Shown here: positions 53,995-64,000 of the stretch, piece after piece | Numbering within the stretch: the first letter of the stretch is position 1 | How the letters are laid out: every line of letters begins with the position of its first letter | Source of the DNA: Mansonella perstans | Taxonomy: Eukaryota > Nematoda > Chromadorea > Rhabditida > Onchocercidae | DNA: 64,000 nucleotides | Reading direction: 5' to 3' | Assembly (NCBI GenBank): GCA_037074765.1 | Contig: JBAMDO010000008.1 | Coordinates: 248,001-312,000 of the forward strand | Notes under the pieces: model-generated | What the model was told of the DNA's origin: nothing | What the model saw: the letters and a program-made list of their open reading frames with translations, nothing else | The model's database searches: none | Made by a program: the position numbers and the translations under genes

Positions 53995-56900
53995 CTGAAA
54001 CTAATTCCACATGAAAGCAGCATATCTTTCTTGCAAAAGAAGTTCAATGGGAATCAGAATGAATTTTTTCATTCCGTTTTTAAAATTTAATATATTCCTT
54101 TTCACTAACTCATAATTCTTATTAGGCTTAAAAAGAACGCAAAACTTTAAATGCTGGCGACAAAAGAGATCTCAAAAAAAATTTTGATATGGATTGCTCA
54201 AAAGCATTAGCAGACCCTGTACATTAAGTTTTCATATCTGTTGTATTCTAAGAGGTAAAGTCTTGAAAAAAAAAGGCAGTATATAGAAAAACAAGAGATA
54301 CAAACAGTCACTTTTGTAATCGGACCCGGAGTTGCATGAAAACGAGACTGCAGTAGCGATTCCTGAAAACCACGAATCGGTGAATCACGATTTGGTGTTG
54401 ATCTGGCTGACTTTACGAATGTTTCCATCATATCATAAGCATCTTTCGGTCGAACATCGTCATAGAAATTACGCTGCAGATCGAGATTTGTCCGTCCTTT
54501 AGCTAAAAGATTATGCTATTAAATGAATTCTAAGAATAAAAGAAGAGTTTGAAATTTAATAAACAGAAAATTTATTTAATACACAGGCGCAAACTTTCCA
54601 TACTTACCACGGCAAGGATCATGTTTATGTAGGAATTCCTCCAAAGCGACCCATCCGCCACCTACGCGGACCATAACTGTCGATCGGAGAATTCGCACCA
54701 TACGTTTAATTTGCGTTTCACCGAACTTAAAAATTTAATAGACTGATACAGAAACAGTGCTATCAATATGTCTTACGACATGTTTAGAAGATATACCGAA
54801 AAGTATAAATACAAATATCTTCAAATTAATTTTCCCCATCATTAAACATAAATTCACAGCTAATGTAACTGTGAAATATGCAGAAGTTTCTAATCAAAAG
54901 CTTTCATGAAGCCGTTATCAGCATATTATAGCTTTCATCAAGCTGTCATCAGCATATTACAATACTTTTGCATCGATCTTCATATTTTAATCATCTCGAA
55001 ATACCATCAGCAGTATACTAATTTGCGATATTTCTCAACGTTTCACCAAATATTTCATGGAATAAAAAATTTTACGACCCAAAAATTTCAGTTCGAGGTG
55101 TATGATAATTGATTCATAAATCTGCTATGAGTACTGTAAGATGCTAATATTTGAGCAGAAATTTCTGCATACTTCGCAGATACAGTTAGTTATGAATTTA
55201 CATCTAATGATATTCTATGATCCAGGCAATATATAGGTTTCGACAATTCTAAATAAGGAATAAGTATTCTGCACTTCATTAGGCTTAATTAAAGAAATAT
55301 AGTGATGAAGAAAATCTATTTTGCTCCCTCTGCATTTTCCAACATTTTTCTTCGCACTACTTTGTAAAACAATCCAGTTTATATGATTCATAAATGAATT
55401 TCAATGATTTATGTATAGGGATAATAAAGGAAATTGAATTGCAATGTACCAACATCAACAATTCAAAATAAATTAAATCTCGTCATGAAATGTCTAATCA
55501 CAAATTTTGTGAACAAATTACAACGTTCTAGTTATACTTCGACCAATGAGTTCGAAATAAACTTAAATATAGTTCCAAAATAATCGCAATGTTAACTATT
55601 TCAGAGTTAATTATTTTTTATAAATTATTTTATAAAAAGCAAATTAAAATACCTTTTAATTTAAGATGCCTTCATACTTCATGATTACTTGCCAAGAAAT
55701 AAAACAGTAATTAAGCTAATTGAGTATAACTGATTAGAATAGTAACTACTACTAATCAAAAAGAAAATTAAGTAAACAACTTACGCGATAATGTCCATCA
55801 CCCACTTTCTGAATTTTATATCGATTAATGCAATTACATCTTTCCGTTTGCCTTACAACTTCTTCTGTGATTTTTTCACTATCCGTCTTTTGCTTCATTG
55901 GTAATTTCTGGATAAAAAGAAGTTAGGCAAGTAGCAAATCACAAAAATGCAGTTTATCAAAAGTATCAAAAGGAACTTTAACCTTCAGCATCACTTTAAA
56001 TAAAAACCTACTTTCGAAAACTCAGAGCGAAGCTTCATCATAAATTCTTTCGAGTCAATCATTCCATCACCTTTGTCAAATTCATCCGCAACTTTCTCCA
56101 TTTCTAGTCGAGTAGTAGGAAATTCTAAAATGAAATTTAAATTAAATTCTCTGTATTTTTAAGGACTTTATCAAAGGTTATAAACATGAAATAAACGATT
56201 CAAAAAAAAAAGAAAAAACTGACTGGATACTATGATGCCATCAATGAAAGCAGCTCGTGGCACACGTCCAGTTCCACTTTTATCAATTCTTCTAAACAGA
56301 TCGGAAATTCGCGCTTTACCAGAATCAGTCCATTCCAAATAACGCTCGCGCCACTTCTCGAATGAGAATGACTCCAGTTTTTTGACCTCAAAATTTTGTT
56401 GAATATTACTTTACAATAACTATTGAACCTGTCAACCTGGTGGAAAAACTTTACTTTTTATTGAGTAATTGATGTCTAAAAGATAAAGATTACGATAATG
56501 AAAGAAAAGGAGATTAGGAAAAATGAATGGTCTCGAAAATTTTAAAAATCTGTTTTAGGCTTACGGTAAGCAAAGGGAATCTAAAATTAAAGCATTAAAG
56601 CACATAATCGAATATATTTGATCTCTTAAAGTTTACTTCTCTCGTCATGATGATAGACAATTATACCGCTTTTTTAATTTGATTAAAAATTCCACAATGA
56701 GAGACCGGAATTCATCTGATGCTACGATGATAGATTATGTGGGCAATGTATTATAATGATAAAAATACGATAAGCAGACATAACTGTGATAAAAAACATG
56801 AAAAAGAAAACTGAGAACATAAAAAGGCCAAAAAATTTTACCTCCTCCAAATAATCTTTCATTTCGCTTAATTTGCGGCCATAGTCCATTGAGTTTATCC

Positions 56901-57510
56901 ACAGTTTTTGCCAATTACTGGAGAGATGGTTGGATTTAGGATGTCGCACACGATGTTCATGCCTGAAAAATGACAATGTGGGAAATAATAATAATAATTA
57001 GCAATATTATAAACATTGCAATTAGACCTTTGTAATGCTTTGCCACCATTCTTTTTTACTTTCTCCTCTATATCAAATAGCTTTCGTCGACTTCTTGTTG
57101 CTTCATCAACCAGTTTTTGTTTTTCCCGTAAAGTATTCTCGAATTGTTCGTGATCCTCAATAAGTCTAAAATTGCAAAGAAATGCAGTATATTCCATGAA
57201 GCTCTTCTGCTGTATATTAAGGTCATCGTTCCGCAAGTTTATAAATAGCCATTTGAAAATTAAAAAGATGTACTTGTTTAGAGCATCTATTTCTTGCGGC
57301 AAAGCTGTTTCATTTAATATTTTTAATTCAGAACTTCTTTCTTCAATATACTTTAATAAATCAACAATCATTTTCTCTCGTGCACGAAGTTCATTGAGCT
57401 GCTAAAACTGAGAAATATATGAAAAAAAAGAAAACCGAAAAAGAAAATTCAAAATTTTCTTTTTTATTGCTTTCACAAAAAATCATTTTTTATTTCAATC
57501 TGAATTCAAG

Positions 57511-57545
<35 letters not shown>

Positions 57546-60500
57546 GGGATTTTAAACAACTGTCAAGTTTCATTAATCAAAAAGCAAGCAACTGAACATT
57601 TCTGCATGAATTTGAGTAAGTGAGCAAATTTTGATAAAAAGGCTAACCATTTCCAGATCATTTCTCTTGCCCTCAATCGCATTTGTTACTTCATCCCATC
57701 GATTTTGTAACACTTTCAACCAGTATTTCATTGGTTGTTCAGCAGATGGATGACATTTGGACTGTATATCTTCTCCAGCTTTCTTGATAGACTCCATTAA
57801 TGGCTTTTTATCATCCAATTCTTTATTTAGCTGTGCTACTTCGTCCATTTGTTCCAGAATTTCATTTTCACCTTCGGCTGTTTGGCTCTGAAATAAATTT
57901 GATACGATTTATCATACCATTTATCGACACTATTTTATCGACCTGATACTTTTCTTCTATTAATTATTTTTTCTTTTTTCCTACCCCGCCGCTTCTTTCA
58001 AAGCAGTTGTTGGCTGATGCTTTATAGAAATATTTTTTAATAATATACAACACTTTCTGAACTTTTGAGCTTGACTGCTTTACTTTTAACCTTAAACAAC
58101 TTATTTAACATACTGCCAAGATAAATACAAGCTCAGGGCAGCCGTATCAGCACATTTCAGTAACTCCGCAAATGTTACAGTTTAAATCTAAGCAAGCACT
58201 AAAATACATGCCTTCGTTCTTAATCTTGCTTCAATCTTTGGTAAAAAATCCAGAAATTCATAAATTTCATCATTGAAATTTTTGGCAATATCAAATGAAA
58301 TTTTCAAATTATCTTCTCGTTTCTTTGCCAATTTCTCTAAAAGCACCCAATCTTTATTCACTTTCTCCATTTTTTCTCTCAAGCCATCCAACGAATCATC
58401 CGTTTCTTTTTCCAAAATCTGAAACATTGATATAAAATAAATTAAAATAACAATCAAATTTTGTTTACTAATTTGTAAAGAATGAAAAACATAATAAATA
58501 GTATCTTATGAAATGAAATGATTTAAAAAAATTTCAATAAAACCTGTTGCGCGCGATTTTTCACCGAATTCAACGTATCCCGATATGCATCTATTTGCTT
58601 CATCAATTCATTATGTTTTTCGCGTAATTTGCTTACTGTCTCCAAATCACCATACACCGAAGTGGTTTCTACATTCTGCAAATTAGGCAAAGCCTTTTCC
58701 AGCCATTCTCGAAGTGAAGATAAAGCTTCATCAAACTGTCCACATGCCAATAACGCATCTTCCATTGATCGTTGTCTACAAATTGACATCTATTAGATTA
58801 ATAATTTCAATTAATTTTTACATTATTCTCGAAAATATTGACTTTATCATTACAGTTCAAAATATTGACTTACAGTACTTTCTCAGTGAGTTATAAGTGA
58901 ACTTTTCACAATTTTATCTATTACACTGCAGACAACTATTTTACTCAGTTAAAATACAATATCACTGAAAATCATTCCTAAATTAATTAGAATTTAGCAA
59001 ATTAATCAGCTGAATAAATCTACAATAAAAATTACTTCTGAAGTGTAGCATTAATGAGCTCATTCCATCTCTCCTTCAATATTTCATTCATCAAATCGAT
59101 TCCTGCCTGCTCTTCACGTGGTGCATGCTCCGAAAGTGCTTTACCTCGTTTATATGTTAAGTCATACGCTGCTTGTCGTTCCATTAGATCATGCTGGAAT
59201 TTTCGATGTTTTTCCAGATCAATTCGCAACCGATCACCTGATGTCGTCTGGAAATGTGATATCAATCATTATCAAAAAATTTCACATCTTATCGATGATA
59301 ATGACAAATGTTTTGCCACATAATTCAAATCTAATCAAATTCACTTTGATATATTTTTACTGATCTTTGGAATCAGTTGTTGGTTAACGAAAATTAGACG
59401 GAATCTTTGACTTTAAAACTTCAGAATGAGATGATTCAAGAGAATCCTACTTTTCATCTTTTAACTGTGCGTTGAATATTATATCTGTTATCAAAGAGAA
59501 AAAAATATGAGAAAATTCTTTTGCAAAACGAATTGACTCATTTCCACTCTAATTCCATAGATATCAAACTTTTTATTATCTTTCAATTCCATCATCTTCT
59601 CGGGAAGTAATTGTTTCTAAGATATTGATGTTAAATCCATTATGGTACAAAACTTGTGAAATTTTGAATGCGGATACGGCTGGAAACTCAGGTTTTGTGA
59701 GCACATTATATTTTCAGAGACCAACCTTTTACTTTACTCTATTGATTTAAATGACTAGTGATAAACGTGCCAATGATAAACAGCAAAGTTATGTAATACA
59801 CACTGAAGAGCTGTGGACTGAAGAAGTGTTGAAAAATTAGAAGTTCGAGATTCTAATTAAAACATCTATCTACACATTATCCTTGGGTACAGTGGATCTT
59901 TTAAAACTGTTTTATCTTTCCTTTCCTACGTTGTGATCTTGATAAGCTAAACTGCTCCGAATTTAATATAGAAAATTTGCAAATACTAAGCAAATGACTC
60001 CCTAGGTGCAGTAATTGCGAGCATATCGCTTCATTATGCAAAAATCTCACTGTGACACAAATGAGAGCCAACACTTCGTCGTCAAAAAATTTTTTTTTCA
60101 TAAATGTCCCAACGCACATACAGCTAAGCTTGTTTATCGGAGCGAAAATTCTATAAATGATCATCTTACTGTATGTAGATATAAAAACAAATACCTGAGC
60201 ACATTGGTCATCAATCTGCCTAAGGTTTGAAGTTATCCAGTCGACTAATTCGGCGTGTGAATCAAAGTAAAGTCGTGCTTCTTGTAATGCAAGATTCAGT
60301 TGTTTCATTCGATCGGCACATCTCGAAGCAACTTTATCAAAACGATGCTTAGCCGACACAAGCAAATTCTTAATTGGTATCGCGTCTTTTTTCTCGCAAT
60401 AATATTGCAATTTGGTGCCTTTATTGTTCAAGTCACTCATTAATTCTCGATAGTGTGAGACCTGAAATATACTTAAATTATGAGTCAAGTCAGTGTAGCA

Positions 60501-63500
60501 ATAGAGAATGAAATACATTCTTAGCTGTTCAAGTATACGCAAACTAAAGTAATCCGCAGATGTAAACAGCACTGATATTTGTATCGCCATCATTTATACT
60601 GTCGCCCATCATCCTTTCACAATTCATCATCTTCGATACCAGATTTGTGTTGATGAGAAAAATTCCATTAAAATACACAGATATCCACAGCAACAACGTG
60701 CACTGTTTTTATTATCAATCAAAATTTTACCTCAGCTTGGAATTTGATGTGCTCATTCATCTGCTTTTCTACAGTTTCCGTGATTCTTGATACATGTTCC
60801 AAACAACCTAAATAGCTTTCTGCGGAGTCTAACCAATCCTTTATTGTCATCATAGCAGAATGAAGTTGTTCGGCTTCTGTTAATGCATTTCTTAATTTCT
60901 GCTCCCTATCAGCGATCTTATCTTGCACCTGTAAAGAGAAAAGATCATTTAATTTGAGATTATGGTAAAATGAGTACAGTGCCTAGTTTATCATTACTGC
61001 AGTTTAATAATCAATCACTTATAGTTAATCTATTTCGGATGAAAAAATATTCTATAAAAAAAAAGGATGAAAAAATATTCTAATAAAAAGAATCTATTCA
61101 AGTAAAAATCTACTCGAACTTTTTGATTATTTACCTGGAACCACTTTTTCGTCAATTGCGCCTCTCGCTGCGCAATCCATGAATCCCGATCATTATCTGA
61201 TAGACATTTTGTTGTAGTTTCAAAATGCGCTTCTAGTGCAAGCCGATTTTGCTCAATTTCAGCCTGCAATTGAAATTCTAGGCAAAATTCTCCGAAAGGA
61301 AATAAAAAAGCTGAAAGGTGAAGGAATCGCAAACGAGGAAACCTTTAAAACGAAAAAATCATCAAGTTGTGCTTGTGCAGTTTCCGGCAAACCACCTGTC
61401 GGTTTCATTTGAGATAAATCCGCATCTTTATCATGAAGCCACATCATCCAACGATCTGCTTCACTGCCCAGATTTTCAGCAGCTTTCCTAGCATCTTCCA
61501 ACTATAATTCAAAGTTTCATCTTAGCAGAATTAAATTCTAAATTCCAAAAAAACAAATAATGAGAGTAGTTTGATCTCTAAAAAAGTGACAAGAACTGAA
61601 AGAAAAAAAGACAGAAGAAAAGGTAGAAATGAATGAGATTTAAATTTTAATAAGCAATAAGCATTTAAACTCAATGTAACTCAGATTACTTGAAATAATC
61701 TCATTTTCGAATATTATCGATTTTTTAATATAAATAAAAATTACAATGCTCAGCTTAATATCAAACTATTAAACTACAGGTTTAACGCTCAAATAACTAA
61801 TGCTACAAATCAGCGAAAACTATCTCAATTCTTTCCACGCAAATCCTTCAACTTCAAATAAGGGCGTTTTCAGAAATAGTACTAAAAATTTATGAATTAT
61901 TACCTGCACCCAAACATCCTCCAATTTATCCACCAACATATGCCAGTTTGAATTCAACTTATCGATCATTGGTTGCGTTGAGCTTGCACCATTCGGATCA
62001 GCAGTAATAATCCGTTTAGCAGCACTTTTCAAGGCATCTACGCTGGCTTCATGCACCAAAATTTCATTCTGTATTACTCTGTGTTTGCAAATTTCAACTT
62101 CTGCTTCCTTGATACTAACTAGTTGAGGATTGATCTGAAATCATTATAGTCAATCATTAGAGTTACATTAGGCACAAAGTAAATTTTTAAAACAACAGGT
62201 AGAAAAAAATTGCCAGTATGTTCCAAAAACTATTTTCGAGAATCATTTAAGAAAAATTATTGTTTACTTTCTACTATATCCGAACACGATGAGTTCATAA
62301 TAATATATAATTTTTAAATTTTTATAACTGAGAAATAATAGAAGTAAAAAAAAAAGAAAAACAAACTTCATCCAAAACACGCTGTGTTTTCTCGATCCAA
62401 ATCATCAATTGTTCATATGCCTGCGAGAATTGTCCCATTTCCAATAATGCTCTTTCCGTTTTTTGTTGACGTTCATTTAACAATGCATATAACTAAAGTA
62501 ATTTATGCTTAATAATAATTATTATTGTCAGAAGTTAATTATTTATTATTATTATCAGAAGCATAAATAAAGTATAATGTGTTGTGCTTACGTACAAAAT
62601 GTAATTTTAATTGTTGCCATAGAATTTAGAAGCACCAATTTCACATATTTAAAATATTGAAACCCCAGTGATTTCATGACAAGTATTTTAATTTAACCAA
62701 TTGAACACTAACTCTATTCCAGCGAGTATTCAGGTCATTCATCGGGGCTCTGATGCTTGCAGATTGTTGTGCAGTACTATCAACGCAAAGATTTGCACAT
62801 AACTGATTCAACTGCTCCTTCTCAAGAGTTTTCTCGTCCAGTAATGAACGTAAATCACTCAGAGCAGCAAGCTGTGAAAGATAAAATATGAAACGAAATC
62901 TATTTAAAAAAAAAAATTCTAAATAACTGATTCATTTAATTGAAAGTGAACTTTTATAAAACTCAAAGTTAAATATTTACCTCATTCTTAACATCACTAG
63001 ATGATATGCCAGAATCAGAATTTAACTTGAATACTTCAGCTTCCGTTTCTCCTAGCCAATTTATCAACTTTGTTAGTAAATCATGAAATTCTATTGCTTT
63101 TTCCATGGCTTCATCCAAATCTGATTCTCTGAAATTACTTATATGTTGCTCGCTGTACAATACCACAATACTGAATCATACTTTTATGAACACTTAGCTT
63201 CACAACAAATAATTAATTAAACTCAATTAGTATGGAGAAAAAAATATTTAAAACTTACTTTCGCTCGCACATACCAGTTATCGAAATCCAATCTCTTTCA
63301 ATTTCGTTCATTTGCTGTTCTACATAAGTCTTTTCTTCATTGGCAATAACATCACAGAGATCGCGTCCAGCGTAACGCAATTCATCCATAATTCCGGGTT
63401 TAATTTCTTGCATTTCATTTTTAATTGCCTATAATAATGATCAAATTACCTTTAGATCCTCATATTGACTTCTTTCAAAAAATTGCACCAACAATAAAAA

Positions 63501-64000
63501 ACTAACAATTAGAGTAATAAAATTCTCAATTTTAAATTCAAATAAAATAAGCATTCAACAAACTAGAAGGATGTTTCGTTGTTGCTCTATAATTGTTGGC
63601 TCTCCAAGCGCAGGTTGTATTCCTTCAATTCGCAAGCGTAATTCATTAATCGCTTTCGGACAAGACTTTAATTGATGCCAAAACCGTTCTGCTTTAGCTA
63701 ATGCATCTTCCAAGACATTTTCCCTTGTTGTAACATTTTTCATCAGTTCTTCCCATAACGCATCAAGTTCTTTGATTTTAATGGTAATTTCTAGAAAAAA
63801 ACGATTCGCAATTGTTATTGTAGGATTTGCATTGAATTTTCAAATAGAATACTATAAATTTTAGTCTCAATCTCGTCAATATACATTATGCTTTTTGTTT
63901 GTATTATTTTTTTATGCAATATTCTATTTATTTATCCATTCCATTACCAACATCATCTGATCGTACCTGCAGCTCCAGTATCATTTGGTTTTGCATTCAT
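53463..64000 (-). CDS. vab-10: spectraplakin VAB-10/MACF1-like, C-terminal part (partial)
   Basis: Giant actin-microtubule cross-linker; this is its rod and microtubule-binding end. Exons: 64000-63967 (continues outside), 63790-63564, 63428-63259, 63128-62981, 62871-62713, 62492-62367, 62134-61904, 61501-61343, 61263-61135, 60928-60731, 60461-60195, 59247-59036, 58775-58544, 58418-58212, 57887-57648, 57401-57274, 57165-57028, 56962-56842, 56386-56224, 56124-56012, 55907-55785, 54725-54608, 54502-54312, 53994-53963, 53658-53463. These 4062 bases are one frame of 1353 aa plus stop. Spectrin repeats come first ([48 protein letters not shown]), then two EF-hands, a GAR domain and an Arg/Ser tail ([13 protein letters not shown]). 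The intron after 58212 begins GCATGT, a non-GT donor required by phase. The donor at 53963 was chosen by phase alone. Confidence 0.93.
54312..55907 (-). other. GAR (Gas2-related) domain exons of vab-10
   Basis: Three exons joined in phase (55907-55785, 54725-54608, 54502-54312) encode [20 protein letters not shown], then [32 protein letters not shown] and AKGRTNLDL. The zinc-binding Cys pairs and the MVRVGGGW core are intact. The family role is microtubule binding and stabilisation. A 1.06 kb intron (54726-55784) splits the domain. Confidence 0.92.
56012..56386 (-). other. EF-hand pair exons of vab-10, apparently degenerate
   Basis: Two exons encode [20 protein letters not shown] and FIDGIIV, then [20 protein letters not shown] and DGMIDSKEF. 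Position and flanks match the MACF1 EF-hand pair just before the GAR domain. Loop 1 ([12 protein letters not shown]) has Ala where the 12th-position Glu should be. Loop 2 ([11 protein letters not shown]) is 11 residues instead of 12. Confidence 0.85.
56842..64000 (-). other. spectrin-repeat rod exons of vab-10
   Basis: Eighteen consecutive exons encode Leu/Glu/Lys-rich three-helix repeats spaced by about 105-110 residues. Recurrent Trp positions include [65 protein letters not shown] and WDEVTNA. The exact repeat count in the window, about eight to ten, would need a profile search. Confidence 0.85.
57511..57544 (+). repeat. poly-A run of about 34 bases in a vab-10 intron
   Basis: An uninterrupted A run between the vab-10 exons at 57401 and 57648. 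On the coding (reverse) strand it is poly-T upstream of the acceptor of the next exon. Confidence 0.85.

Overview
The window looks like nuclear DNA of a nematode, most likely a clade III (filarial/spirurid-like) worm. It is AT-rich, with small exons in AT-rich introns. Splice acceptors are of the TTTTCAG type, and several genes have an acceptor-like site 1 to 40 bases before the start codon, as expected for spliced-leader trans-splicing. The proteins match animal families, with nematode-type products such as UNC-37, VAB-10 and a family 92 glycosyltransferase. The clade is inferred from protein resemblance only; no species can be named. Ten protein genes were rebuilt exon by exon, and reading phase was checked across every junction except where noted.

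Layout. Bases 1-10055 hold no gene I can support, only microsatellites, a strong hairpin and one doubtful small ORF. unc-37 (Groucho/TLE co-repressor) runs forward at 10074-13509. rpb-7 (RNA polymerase II stalk subunit) and sec-11 (signal peptidase catalytic subunit) run in reverse at 18597-15925 as a tandem, possibly co-transcribed pair. rps-22 (ribosomal protein uS8) is forward at 19588-20491. A TMX3-like ER thioredoxin is forward at 21271-24352. A HERPUD-like ERAD protein (reverse, 28711-26175) and derlin-1 (forward, 30762-32457) are divergent across a 2.05 kb spacer. An HPS5-like BLOC-2 subunit with an extra C-terminal RING-H2 finger is reverse at 42756-33836 in 24 exons. A repeat-rich spacer follows (42.8-47.0 kb). 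A GT92 glycosyltransferase is forward at 47023-51949. The last 10.5 kb is the 3' part of a vab-10-type spectraplakin (reverse, 64000-53463, continuing past the window): spectrin repeats, degenerate EF-hands, GAR domain and basic tail.

How the genes relate. Four of the ten act in the ER membrane or lumen: signal peptide cleavage (SEC11), disulfide chemistry (TMX3), and ER-associated degradation (HERPUD and derlin, known partners of the HRD1/p97 machinery). All four lie within about 17 kb. HPS5 adds an endosomal trafficking factor and GT92 a Golgi enzyme. The rest are transcription, translation and cytoskeleton genes. I saw no transposase, reverse transcriptase, viral gene, rRNA, tRNA or CRISPR array.
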